From contig NZ_CP026100.1 of the NCBI RefSeq assembly GCF_003722335.1, forward strand, positions 2,206,001-2,270,000: DNA of 64,000 bases. The letters are read 5' to 3'. Both the position numbers and the translations under genes were made by a program. Source of the stretch: Caulobacter flavus. Lineage in GTDB: Bacteria; Pseudomonadota; Alphaproteobacteria; Caulobacterales; Caulobacteraceae. The notes below the pieces were generated by a model, which ran no database searches, was not told the origin of the DNA, and saw only the letters and a program-made list of their open reading frames with translations. Each line of letters starts with the position of its first letter. Within the stretch, counting starts at the first letter, position 1. Positions 34,941 to 43,331 of the stretch are shown piece after piece.

Positions 34941-35675
34941 ATGGGCCACGACCTGACCGCCCCCGCCGAGTTGTCCTTCCGCCGCTACAGCGTCGAAGCC
35001 ATCTCGCACGCCCACGACTTCGACCAGATCGTGCTGCCGCGCCACGGCGTGCTGGAGATCGAGATCGACGGCAAGGGCGGCCGGGTCGATCCGGGCAGCG
35101 CCGCGGTGATCCCGCCGGGCACGCGCCACGTCTGCGCCGCCGACGGCGAGAACCTGTTCGTGGTGGCCGACATCGGCGCGGCCCTGATGGCGCCGTTCGA
35201 GCGCCTGCGCGAAAAGCCTTTCGCCTGCGTCAGCAGCCCGGTGCGAGGTCTGCTGTCGTTCCTGTCGGGCGAAGCGCCGGGCGGGATCGACGACGGCGTC
35301 GCGGGCCTGTGGACGCCGCTGCTGCTGCGCAGCCTGTCGACCGGCCCGGCCGCCGTCGATCCGCGCCTGGCCCGCGCCGCTGCGATGATCGAGACCCGCT
35401 ACCACGAGCCCTTGACCGTCCGCGACCTGGCGGCCGAGGCCGGCATGAGCCAGAGCCGCTTCTTCGACCGCTTCGCCGCCGCCTATGGCGCGACCCCGCA
35501 CGCCGCCCTGACCGACGCGCGGCTGCGCGCGGCGCAGCACCTGCTGGACGACCCGACCCTGTCCGTGGCGCAGATCGCCGTCCGCACCGGCCACGGCGAC
35601 CAGAGCACGCTGACGCGGCGGATGAAGGCGGCCTTGGGCGTCACGCCAGCGGCTTGGCGCAAGGGCCGGCGATAG
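34941..35675 (+). CDS. AraC family transcriptional regulator
   Basis: A 244-residue regulator. Residues 1-85 form a cupin-like ligand domain (SHAHDFDQIVLPRHGVLEIE, GSAAVIPPGTRHVCAADGEN). The two helix-turn-helices are in LTVRDLAAEAGMSQSRFFDR and LSVAQIAVRTGHGDQSTLTR; the family end GVTPAAWRKGRR follows. It sits just upstream of a DMT-family transporter on the same strand and probably controls it. The inducer is unknown; aromatic or amino acid ligands would be usual. Confidence 0.9.
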   Translation: MGHDLTAPAELSFRRYSVEAISHAHDFDQIVLPRHGVLEIEIDGKGGRVDPGSAAVIPPGTRHVCAADGENLFVVADIGAALMAPFERLREKPFACVSSPVRGLLSFLSGEAPGGIDDGVAGLWTPLLLRSLSTGPAAVDPRLARAAAMIETRYHEPLTVRDLAAEAGMSQSRFFDRFAAAYGATPHAALTDARLRAAQHLLDDPTLSVAQIAVRTGHGDQSTLTRRMKAALGVTPAAWRKGRR

Positions 35676-35744
35676 GAGCTTCCGCCCGATCTTCGGGAGC
35701 TTTCGCCAAAGCCAGGGCTTCGCGCGCCTGCTAGGTCCGGCGCC

Positions 35745-36704
35745 ATGATCAGTCCCCGGAACCTCCTGCTCGGTCTTCTCTACGGTCTCGTCGCCGGCGC
35801 CCTGTGGGGCGGGGTGTTCCTGGCGCCCAAGCTGCTGGACGCCTTCACGCCGCTGCAGATGACCGCCGGCCGCTACATCGCCTACGGCCTGGCCGCCGCC
35901 GTGCTGCTGGCGCCGAGCTGGAAGTCGGTGATGGCGCGGATGGACGGCCGCGACTGGCGCGACCTGGCGGCGCTGAGCCTGCTGGGCAACCTCGTCTACT
36001 ATGTGGGCCTGGCGGTCGCCGTGCAGACGGCGGGCGTCGCCCTGGCCTCGCTGATCATCGGCCTGCTGCCGGTGACCATCACCCTGGCCGGCGCGCGCCG
36101 GGGGGAGGGCGCGCCCCTGAAGTCCCTGGCCGCGCCGCTGGCCCTGATCATCGCCGGCGGGGTCTGCATCAACGTGGCGGTGTTCACCGCGCCGTCGGAC
36201 ACGCCGACCGGCAAGCTGGTCCTGGGCGTGCTGGGCGCGACCCTGGCCCTGGCCGTGTGGACCGCCTACGCCGTCTGGAACGCCCGCCGCCTGGCCGCCA
36301 CGCCCAAGTTCAGCAGCCACGAGTGGTCGCTGCTGACCGGCCTGGCCACGGGCCTGCTGTCGCTGGCTCTGGTGGTTCCGGCGTTCATGATGGGCGGCCA
36401 AATGGGAGGCGAGGTCCACCCGCCGGCGGCCTGGACCTGGTTCTGGATGGTCAGCTTCGCGGTGGCCATCGGCGCCTCGGTGATCGGCAACGGCCTGTGG
36501 AACGGCGCCAGCCGCCTGCTGCCGCTGTCGCTGTCGGGTCAGCTCATCGTGTTCGAGACCCTGTTCGCCCTGCTCTACGGTTTCCTGCACGAGGGCCGCT
36601 GGCCGCACCTGCTGGAGGGCGCGGCGATCGTGCTGATGCTGGCGGGCGTGATCTGGTCGGTGCGCCTGCATCGGCCGTCATCAGGCGGGGCGCATGGAGC
36701 CTAG
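35745..36704 (+). CDS. EamA (DMT) family transporter
   Basis: A 319-residue carrier with ten hydrophobic segments and two EamA repeats. The first starts LYGLVAGALWGGVFLAPKLL, the second LALAVWTAYAVWNARRLAAT. It begins 69 bases after the AraC regulator stop and so may be regulated by it. The C-terminal residues are charged (RLHRPSSGGAHGA). The protein is distinct in sequence from the transporter at 15060. Substrate unknown; probably a metabolite exporter. Its 3' end overlaps the convergent membrane-protein gene by four bases. Confidence 0.9.
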   Translation: MISPRNLLLGLLYGLVAGALWGGVFLAPKLLDAFTPLQMTAGRYIAYGLAAAVLLAPSWKSVMARMDGRDWRDLAALSLLGNLVYYVGLAVAVQTAGVALASLIIGLLPVTITLAGARRGEGAPLKSLAAPLALIIAGGVCINVAVFTAPSDTPTGKLVLGVLGATLALAVWTAYAVWNARRLAATPKFSSHEWSLLTGLATGLLSLALVVPAFMMGGQMGGEVHPPAAWTWFWMVSFAVAIGASVIGNGLWNGASRLLPLSLSGQLIVFETLFALLYGFLHEGRWPHLLEGAAIVLMLAGVIWSVRLHRPSSGGAHGA

Positions 36705-37192
36705 GCCGCGACCGACGCGGCGACGCGCAGAATCCTGATGCGCAGCATCCAGGCGCCGATGATCGGCAACATCAGCAAGAGCATGGTCGTCGCGATGCGT
36801 CCCGTCGTCGGCGGGGTCGTCTTGGCCGGATCGGCCTGTTCAAGCGCTTGGGCCGCCAGCCACAGGCCAAGGCCCAGTGTTCCCAGGATAAGGAAGGCCA
36901 TGGGGCTGTTCTGGGTCGAGAGGCCGGCGGCCTTGGCGATGAAGCCCAGGATGGGCGGCGCTGCGAAGAGCCAGGGCGCATGGGCGGGGCTCGAGGGTAG
37001 GCGGGCGGCCGAGACGACGTAGATCGCCCAAGGCCATATGCAGGTCAGGGTCAACAGCAGCGCCATCCCCAGGCCCAGCACCAGCGGCGACGGCGCGAGA
37101 ACGGCCAAGGGACCGGGCGCGACAGCGGCGATGACCATGACCAGCGTCACGACGGCGGGATGCAGCAGAGCGATGCGGCGCGCGACGGTCAT
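36701..37192 (-). CDS. Four-helix membrane protein of unknown function (163 aa)
   Basis: Hydrophobic segments lie at about residues 13-35 (AVVTLVMVIAAVAPGPLAVL), 38-61 (LVLGLGMALLLTLTCIWPWA), 73-110 in two parts (APWLFAAPPILGFIAK, MAFLILGTLGLGLWLAAQAL) and 132-152 (ATTMLLLMLPIIGAWML). No family is recognised. The intervening loops are short, with a Thr-rich loop DPAKTTPPTTGR. The 3' ends of this gene and the DMT transporter overlap by four bases. Confidence 0.7.
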   Translation of the reverse strand: MTVARRIALLHPAVVTLVMVIAAVAPGPLAVLAPSPLVLGLGMALLLTLTCIWPWAIYVVSAARLPSSPAHAPWLFAAPPILGFIAKAAGLSTQNSPMAFLILGTLGLGLWLAAQALEQADPAKTTPPTTGRIATTMLLLMLPIIGAWMLRIRILRVAASVAA

Positions 37193-37370
37193 GGGGACTT
37201 CCTGGTCAAGCTTGCGAGGACCCCTCTATGGCGCTCTTTCGCGCCCCTGCAAACCTGACGCGAACATGAACAGGCGCGTTCAGACTGGGTTCAAGCGGCA
37301 AGGCTCATAAAGATCCTCAACAGCGCCGCCCTCGGGATTGGCGACGCTTCTGGAACAAGGAGCAAATGCC

Positions 37371-37766
37371 ATGAAGACCTTCGGTAAGTTCAGCAAGATC
37401 GCCATCAGCACCGCCATCGCCGGCGCTCTGGTCCTGCCCGCCTCGGCCGCCTTCGCCGGCGATCGCGGCAAGAGCAACAAGACCGAACGGGCCATCCTGG
37501 GCGCTGTCCTGGGCGGCGCGGCCGGCGCCATGCTGGGCGACGGCGACGGCGGCGCGATCGCGGTCGGCGCCCTGGCCGGCGGCGCCATCGGCGCGGCCAC
37601 CGCCAAGGACAAGCGTCATCACCGCTACAGCAGCCGCTACGACGACCGCCGCCCCTACTACAGCGACAACCGCTACGGCTATGACCGCTACGACCGTCGC
37701 GACAACCGCCGCTACCAGGGCGATCGCTACAACACCGGCTACGACTACTACGGTCAGCGCCGCTAA
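37371..37766 (+). CDS. Exported glycine-zipper protein with Tyr/Arg/Asp-rich tail (131 aa)
   Basis: A signal peptide (IAISTAIAGALVLPASAAFA) is followed by a glycine-zipper hairpin: AILGAVLGGAAGAMLGDGDG then AIAVGALAGGAIGAATAK. The remaining 55 residues are rich in Tyr, Arg and Asp (SSRYDDRRPYYSDNRYGY). This composition is very like the repeat blocks of the protein at 28285-29340, so the two are probably related. AAGGAG lies nine bases before the ATG. A strong terminator follows. An envelope structural role is inferred. Confidence 0.85.
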   Translation: MKTFGKFSKIAISTAIAGALVLPASAAFAGDRGKSNKTERAILGAVLGGAAGAMLGDGDGGAIAVGALAGGAIGAATAKDKRHHRYSSRYDDRRPYYSDNRYGYDRYDRRDNRRYQGDRYNTGYDYYGQRR

Positions 37767-37793
37767 GCGTATCGGCTGACAAGCTAGGCAATG

Positions 37794-37825
37794 CGCCGCC
37801 CCTTTCCGGAGGGGCGGCGTTTTTT
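37794..37825 (+). terminator. Terminator of the glycine-zipper gene
   Basis: A 9-bp stem CGCCGCCCC / GGGGCGGCG (37794-37802 and 37811-37819) with an 8-base loop is followed by six T residues. Confidence 0.9.
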
Positions 37826-37946
37826 GCGTCCTTAGGTAAAGGAAAACCGTGCTCGCGCACTGTGCGGCGCGCGAAATCTGCTATAGCGCCCATGAGAGGA
37901 CGACGCGCTTGCCCGCGTCGAACCAAGGGAGCGCACGACAGGCGAC

Positions 37947-40211
37947 ATGGCAGGCCCCGGCATCGCCGTTCGAGGACCCAGAAGCCTGCTTCGCCAGATA
38001 CGCGAGGCCATGGCCGGCGGCGGACCCGCCCAGGCCAAGCTCGACATGGTGGTGCGCACCATCGCCATCTCGATGGTGGCGGAAGTCTGCTCGATCTATC
38101 TGCGCCGCGCCTCGGGCGACCTGGAACTGTTCGCCACCGAGGGCCTGTCGCGCGACGCCGTCCACGTGACCCGGATGAAGCCGGGCGAAGGCCTGGTCGG
38201 CGAGACCATGCGCCTGGGCCGGCCGCTGAACCTGTCGGACGCCGCCAGCCATCCGCAGTTCTCGTACCGTCCGGAAACGGGCGAAGATCCCTACCACGCC
38301 TTCCTGGCGGTGCCGCTGCTGCGCGGCGGCCGGGCGATCGGCGTGCTCGTCGTCCAGAACCGCACCGAGCGGGTCTACGAGGACGAGGAGGTCGAGGACC
38401 TGCAGATCATCGCCATGGTGCTGGCCGAGATGGTCAGCTCCAGCGAGCTCCTGGGCGCGGACGAGCTCAAGGACGTCGAGCTGGCGCCGCACAAGCCCGA
38501 GCGGCTGAAGGGCTCGCGCTTCGCTGAAGGTCTCGCCTACGGCGTGGCGGTGCTGCACGAGCAGCCGGTGGCCCCCGAGCAGCTGCTGTCGGACGACGCC
38601 CTGGCCGAGGAGGCCCGGCTTTCCTACGCCATCGAGGCCCTGCAGACCCAGATCGACGAGATGCTGGAGGGCCAGCACGGCCTGGTCGGCGCCTCGTACG
38701 AGGTGCTCGAGACCTACCGCCTGTTCGCTCACGATCGCGGCTGGAACCGGGGCCTGCAGGAGGCCGTGCGCTCGGGCCTGACCGCCGAGGCGGCCGTCGA
38801 GCGGGTGCGCTCCGAGCATCGCGCCCGCCTGGGCCAGGCCCGCGACCCCTATCTGCGCGAGCGGCTGCACGACCTGGAAGATCTGAACGACCGGCTGCTG
38901 CGCCACCTGTCGGGCGACGTCCACGCCGTGCGCCAGCTGCCCGAGGACGCGATCCTGATCGCCCGCAACCTCGGCCCGGCCGACCTGCTCGAGTACGACC
39001 GCACCAAGCTGAAGGGCATCCTCCTGGAGGAAGGCTCGGCCGCCAGCCACGCCGGCATCGTCGCGCGGGCGCTGGACATTCCGTGCGTGGGCCGCCTGGC
39101 GGGCCTGCGCGACCGGGTCAGCGAGGGCGACCCCGTGGTGGTCGACGCCGAGACGGCCGAGGCCTGGCTGCGGCCGCGGCCCGACGTGGTCAAGGCGCTG
39201 AAGGCCCGGATGGAGGTCCGCGCTCAGCGCAAGGCCGAGTTCGCCCGCCTGCGCGACACGCCGGCCTTCACCCGCGACGGCTCCAAGATCACCCTGCTGA
39301 TGAACGCAGGGCTCGCCGTCGACCTCGATATCCTGGGCGAGACCGGGGCGGAGGGCATCGGCCTGTTCCGCACCGAGTTCCAGTTCATGGTCGCCGAGGA
39401 GATGCCGCGCCTCGAAGCCCAGACGACGCTGTACGAGAAGGTGCTTGAGGCGGCCGACGGCATGCCGGTGACCTTCCGCACGCTCGACCTGGGCGGCGAC
39501 AAGCTGCTGCCGTACATGGAGCTGGAGCGCGAGGACAATCCGGCCCTGGGCTGGCGGGCCGTGCGCATGGGACTGGACCGTCCGGCCCTGCTGCGCCTGC
39601 AGATCCGCGCCCTGATCAAGGCCGCCAACGGCCGCGAGCTGCGGATCATGTTCCCGCTGGTGGCCAATGTGGACGAGTTCCGCGCCGCCCGCGCCTTCGT
39701 CGACCAGGAAGTGGCCTGGGCCCTGAAGCGCGGCCGGCCCGCGCCGGCGCGCCTGGACGTCGGGGCGATGGTCGAGGCGCCGTCGCTTCTGTGGCATTTG
39801 GACGCGCTGCTGCCGATGACCGACTTCGTCTCGGTCGGCACCAACGACCTGATGCAGTACCTGTTCGCCGCCGATCGGGGCAATCCGCGGGTGTCGGACC
39901 GCTACGACCCGCTGTCGCCGGCGGCCCTGCGGGCGCTGAAGACCATCCAGCAGGCCTGCGAGGACACCGGCACCCAGGTTTCGGTGTGCGGCGAGATGGC
40001 GGGCCGGCCGCTGGAGGCTTTCGCCTTGGTGGCCTTGGGTTTCGACCGCCTCTCGATGCCGCCGGCGGGCATCGGACCGGTCAAGCAGATGGTGCTGTCC
40101 TGCGATCGCGAGGCGGCCCGGCGCAATGTCGAGGCCCTGCTCAAGGGTTCCGGGGGCAGCTTGCGGGGCGAGATCGAGACCTTGGCCCGGAAGCTCTATG
40201 TCGCCGTCTAG
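37947..40211 (+). CDS. ptsP: Phosphoenolpyruvate-protein phosphotransferase PtsP (EI-Ntr)
   Basis: PtsP starts the nitrogen phosphotransfer system by moving phosphate from PEP to NPr. At 754 residues it is full length. A GAF domain (about 30-165: LDMVVRTIAISMVAEVCSIY and YHAFLAVPLLRGGRAIGVLV) may sense glutamine or alpha-ketoglutarate. Then come the EI N-domain, the swivelling domain with the phospho-His at residue 368 (EEGSAASHAGIVARALDIPC), and the PEP-binding TIM barrel (GLFRTEFQFM, ASVGTNDLMQYLFAADRGN, VSVCGEMAG). In Caulobacter the PTS-Ntr affects ppGpp levels. No ptsN or npr is in the window. It is the usual downstream neighbour of lysC. Confidence 0.96.
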   Translation: MAGPGIAVRGPRSLLRQIREAMAGGGPAQAKLDMVVRTIAISMVAEVCSIYLRRASGDLELFATEGLSRDAVHVTRMKPGEGLVGETMRLGRPLNLSDAASHPQFSYRPETGEDPYHAFLAVPLLRGGRAIGVLVVQNRTERVYEDEEVEDLQIIAMVLAEMVSSSELLGADELKDVELAPHKPERLKGSRFAEGLAYGVAVLHEQPVAPEQLLSDDALAEEARLSYAIEALQTQIDEMLEGQHGLVGASYEVLETYRLFAHDRGWNRGLQEAVRSGLTAEAAVERVRSEHRARLGQARDPYLRERLHDLEDLNDRLLRHLSGDVHAVRQLPEDAILIARNLGPADLLEYDRTKLKGILLEEGSAASHAGIVARALDIPCVGRLAGLRDRVSEGDPVVVDAETAEAWLRPRPDVVKALKARMEVRAQRKAEFARLRDTPAFTRDGSKITLLMNAGLAVDLDILGETGAEGIGLFRTEFQFMVAEEMPRLEAQTTLYEKVLEAADGMPVTFRTLDLGGDKLLPYMELEREDNPALGWRAVRMGLDRPALLRLQIRALIKAANGRELRIMFPLVANVDEFRAARAFVDQEVAWALKRGRPAPARLDVGAMVEAPSLLWHLDALLPMTDFVSVGTNDLMQYLFAADRGNPRVSDRYDPLSPAALRALKTIQQACEDTGTQVSVCGEMAGRPLEAFALVALGFDRLSMPPAGIGPVKQMVLSCDREAARRNVEALLKGSGGSLRGEIETLARKLYVAV

Positions 40212-40367
40212 ACTGATGGCCAGTTAACCTTGCGGCCAAGTTTAGCTCATTGAATCCGGCCACTTACTTTGATATCCACAATCGAATGTTAACGAATGCC
40301 GGCTAAGGTCGGCGCAAATCGGTCGGACTCTCGTGCGACGCGAATTTTCTGGGGTGATCTGTTCGTC

Positions 40368-41450
40368 ATGCCGCTCGACACGGGCACGGTGAGCCATTTG
40401 AGTCTGGTCGCCGAAGGCGATCGTGACGACACGGTCGCGCCGCCGGCGCAGCCGTCGGTCGACCATGGCGTCGACCTGGGCGAGGCCCTACGCGCCGCCC
40501 GCCTGTTCCATGGCATGACCCTGCAGGACGTGGCCGACGCCACGCGCATCCGCCAGGCCTATATCGAGGCGCTGGAGGACATGCGCCTGGACGAACTGCC
40601 CTCGCGTCCGTTCACCATCGGCTACATCAAGGCCGTGGCCGGCCTGCTGCGACTGGATCCCGAGGCCGCCGTGGCCCGCTTCAAGCTGGAAGCCCACGAC
40701 GACGCCGAACCGCTGCGCGCGCCGATCGGCGTGCATCGCCAGCGCGACCCGCGCCTTGGCCTGCTGCTGGCCGGCGGCCTGCTGGTGGGCGGCGCCATCG
40801 TGCTTTGGAACGTCGCCCAGCGCGCCATGACCCATGACGCCGAGCCCAAGGCCCAGGTGGCCTCGCAGGCGGCTCCGGCCGCCCCGGCCACCGGCGCTCC
40901 GGCCCAGGCCGGCGGCGCGGTCTCGCTCGGCGCGCCGCTGCCGGCCCCGGCCGAATCGACCACCCCCGCGCCCTACGTGACCCCGGGCCTGGAAGCCGCC
41001 GCCGCCGCCGGTGGTTCGGCCGACGCCGTGGCCGCCGCCGCCAAGGCCCGCAAGGAAGCCGAGGCCCAGGCCGCTCCGGAGGCGATCGCCAACCTCGGCG
41101 CGCCGTTCAAGGGCAAGGGCGCGATGTACGGCGCGGCCCCGACCGACTCGGCCGGCGTCATCCTGCAGGCCCGCAAGTCGACCTCGCTGACGGTGCGCGG
41201 CGCCGACGGCGCGGTTTACTTCACGCGCTGGCTGTCGGCCGGCGACGCCTTCCGCATCCCGCGCACGCCGGGCCTCGTGGCCGACGTCTCCGAGCCGACC
41301 TCGATCGACGTCTTCACCAACGGCGTGCTCACGGGCCGCCTGTCGGCGCCGCAGACGCAGCTGTCCAAGCTGGCGCCGGCTCCCGCGCCCGTCGCCGCGC
41401 CGGCCAAGCCGGCCGTCGCGCCGGCGACCGCGACGACGCCCCGCCGCTGA
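40368..41450 (+). CDS. RodZ-like protein: helix-turn-helix, one membrane span, C-terminal DUF4115
   Basis: A 360-residue inner-membrane protein. The N-terminal HTH_25 domain covers GEALRAARLFHGMTLQDVAD through RPFTIGYIKAVAGLLRLDPE. A single span LGLLLAGGLLVGGAIVLWNV (about 130-149) is followed by a long Ala/Pro linker and a periplasmic DUF4115 beta domain (VILQARKSTSLTVRGADGAV, FTRWLSAGDAFRIPRTPGLV). This layout is that of RodZ, the MreB-linking shape factor. The ATG at 40368 has GGGGTGATC upstream and is preferred to ATG 40296. Whether it is the shape protein or a paralogue is not settled. It is followed by ispG, as in many proteobacteria. Confidence 0.87.
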   Translation: MPLDTGTVSHLSLVAEGDRDDTVAPPAQPSVDHGVDLGEALRAARLFHGMTLQDVADATRIRQAYIEALEDMRLDELPSRPFTIGYIKAVAGLLRLDPEAAVARFKLEAHDDAEPLRAPIGVHRQRDPRLGLLLAGGLLVGGAIVLWNVAQRAMTHDAEPKAQVASQAAPAAPATGAPAQAGGAVSLGAPLPAPAESTTPAPYVTPGLEAAAAAGGSADAVAAAAKARKEAEAQAAPEAIANLGAPFKGKGAMYGAAPTDSAGVILQARKSTSLTVRGADGAVYFTRWLSAGDAFRIPRTPGLVADVSEPTSIDVFTNGVLTGRLSAPQTQLSKLAPAPAPVAAPAKPAVAPATATTPRR

Positions 41451-41461
41451 TCCTCGCCAAA

Positions 41462-41486
41462 GGCGTCACGAAGCTTCCGTGACGCC
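41462..41486. terminator. Hairpin between the RodZ-like gene and ispG
   Basis: GGCGTCACG (41462-41470) pairs with CGTGACGCC (41478-41486). No clear T-run follows on either strand, so termination is uncertain; it may partly separate the two genes. Confidence 0.45.
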
Positions 41487-41522
41487 CTTGGGTTCCTTCG
41501 CCAAACCCCTTAGATTGGCGCC

Positions 41523-42662
41523 ATGGCCGCAGACCACACCCACGTCCGTCCCTGGCGCATGATCGAGCGTCGCAAGTCGCGGAAGATCCGCGTCGGCAGC
41601 GTGGAGGTCGGCGGCGACGCGCCGATCTCGGTGCAGTCGATGACCAACACCCTGACCAGCGACGCTGTGGCGACGCTGAATCAGATCCGCCAGCTGGAGG
41701 AGGCGGGCGCCGACATCGTGCGCGTGTCCTGCCCCGACGTGGAAAGCACCGAGGCCTTCAAGATCATCGCCCGCGAGGCGAAGGTCCCGCTCGTGGCCGA
41801 CATCCACTTCCACTACAAACGCGGCATCGAGGCGGCCAAGGCCGGCGCGGCCTGCCTGCGGATCAATCCGGGCAACATCGGCAGCCCCGACCGCGTGCGC
41901 GACGTGGTCAACGCCGCCCGCGACCACGGCTGCTCGATCCGCATCGGCGTCAACGCCGGTTCGCTGGAGCGGGAACTGCTGGAGCGCTACGGAGAGCCGT
42001 GTCCCGAGGCGATGGTCGAAAGCGCCCTCAACCACGCCAAGATCCTGCAGGACCACGACTTCCACGAGTTCAAGATCTCGGTGAAGGCGTCCGATCCGTT
42101 CCTGACCGTGGCCGCCTACCAGCAGCTGGCCGAGGCGATCGACTGCCCGCTGCACCTGGGCGTCACCGAGGCCGGCGCCCTGCGCACCGGCACGGTCAAG
42201 AGCGCCATCGGCATGGGCTCGATGCTGTGGGCCGGCATCGGCGACACCATCCGCGTCTCGCTGGCCGCCGATCCGGTGGAAGAGATCAAGGTCGGCTTCG
42301 ACATCCTGAAGTCGCTGGGCCTGCGCCACCGCGGCGTCAACATCATCGCCTGCCCGTCGTGCGCCCGTCAGGGCTTCAACGTCATCAAGACGGTGGAGAC
42401 CCTGGAAGAGCGCCTGGCCCACATCTCCACGCCGATGTCGCTGTCGATCATCGGCTGCGTGGTCAACGGCCCAGGCGAGGCCCTGATGACCGACATCGGC
42501 TTCACCGGCGGCGGGGCCGGGGCGGGCATGGTCTACATGGCCGGCAAGCCCGACCACAAGCAGTCCAACGACGGCATGATCGACCATATCGTCGAGCTGG
42601 TGGAAAAGAAGGCCGCCGAGCTGCAGGCCGCCAAGGACGCCAAGGCGATCGCGGCAGAGTAG
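41523..42662 (+). CDS. ispG: 4-hydroxy-3-methylbut-2-en-1-yl diphosphate synthase
   Basis: IspG (GcpE) is an iron-sulfur enzyme of the MEP isoprenoid pathway that reduces MEcPP to HMBPP using flavodoxin or ferredoxin. The 379-residue single-domain bacterial form is seen. The TIM barrel begins [20 protein letters not shown] and has [19 protein letters not shown]. The 4Fe-4S ligands lie in [15 protein letters not shown] and [21 protein letters not shown] second ATG 12 codons on ([13 protein letters not shown]) is an alternative start. Confidence 0.97.
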   Translation: MAADHTHVRPWRMIERRKSRKIRVGSVEVGGDAPISVQSMTNTLTSDAVATLNQIRQLEEAGADIVRVSCPDVESTEAFKIIAREAKVPLVADIHFHYKRGIEAAKAGAACLRINPGNIGSPDRVRDVVNAARDHGCSIRIGVNAGSLERELLERYGEPCPEAMVESALNHAKILQDHDFHEFKISVKASDPFLTVAAYQQLAEAIDCPLHLGVTEAGALRTGTVKSAIGMGSMLWAGIGDTIRVSLAADPVEEIKVGFDILKSLGLRHRGVNIIACPSCARQGFNVIKTVETLEERLAHISTPMSLSIIGCVVNGPGEALMTDIGFTGGGAGAGMVYMAGKPDHKQSNDGMIDHIVELVEKKAAELQAAKDAKAIAAE

Positions 42663-42748
42663 AGCTTCGGCCTGATGTTGACTTAGGGCTGTATTTTCCC
42701 GACGTTCGCGTGGGCGCTGTGCGCCGCCTAGCGTTGGGGGATGCCGCC

Positions 42749-43324
42749 TTGAGAACCGTCGTGATCGTCGCGCTGGCCGCGATGCTGTCGGCTTGCGCCC
42801 TGACCGAGGACGTCGTGTCCATCGCCTATGCGCCGGCCGCCGCGAGGCCCGTGCCGGGCGCCGAGGCGATCCGCGTCACGGTGACGGCGGTCGACGCACG
42901 GGCCGGCGACCGCGAGCGGATTTCCACCAAGATCAACGGCTACGGCATGGAGATGGCGGCGATCCGTTCGGAGCGCGAGGTCGCCGAAGTCGTGCGCGAG
43001 GCGCTGTCGGCCGAACTGAGCCAGCGCGGCTACGGCCTGGGCGAGGGCGGCCCGCGGGTCGAGGTTAAGGTGCTGGTCTTCCATGCCCGGTTCAGCGACG
43101 GCTTGCTGGTCGGCAAGGCCGAGGCCGATGTCGACCTGGCGGTGTCGGTGCTCTCGCCGGAGGGGCGGGCGCTCTACAGCCACGACCTGAAGGCTCGGGC
43201 CAGGCGGCCAGTCCAGGCGGCCAGCGGCAAGAACGCGGCCGCGACGCTGAGCGACGCCCTGGCCGACGACTTCAAGGCGCTGTTCGCCGACGAGGCTTTC
43301 GGAAGGGCTCTGGCCGGCCGGTAG
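42749..43324 (+). CDS. YajG-like lipoprotein
   Basis: A 191-residue lipoprotein with signal and lipobox RTVVIVALAAMLSACALTED. TTG at 42749 is taken as start, because GGGGGA ends seven bases upstream; GTG at 42761 would also work. The mature protein resembles YajG/Lipoprotein_16: an initial strand AIRVTVTAVDARAGDRERIS, then IRSEREVAEVVREALSAELS and VEVKVLVFHARFSDGLLVGK, with the C-terminal AAATLSDALADDFKALFADE. YajG-family proteins are uncharacterised outer-membrane lipoproteins. The gene converges with the MocR-type regulator. Confidence 0.75.
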   Translation: MRTVVIVALAAMLSACALTEDVVSIAYAPAAARPVPGAEAIRVTVTAVDARAGDRERISTKINGYGMEMAAIRSEREVAEVVREALSAELSQRGYGLGEGGPRVEVKVLVFHARFSDGLLVGKAEADVDLAVSVLSPEGRALYSHDLKARARRPVQAASGKNAAATLSDALADDFKALFADEAFGRALAGR

Positions 43325-43331
43325 GGCGGCG

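Noticed and set aside
34437..36671. A 744-codon minus-strand frame across the lysC-downstream genes
   Set aside because: It overlaps three well-supported plus-strand genes and has the low-complexity look of a GC-rich shadow frame.
40212..40367. A CtrA-binding site upstream of the RodZ-like gene
   Set aside because: TTAAC segments occur, but not with the TTAA-N7-TTAA spacing.
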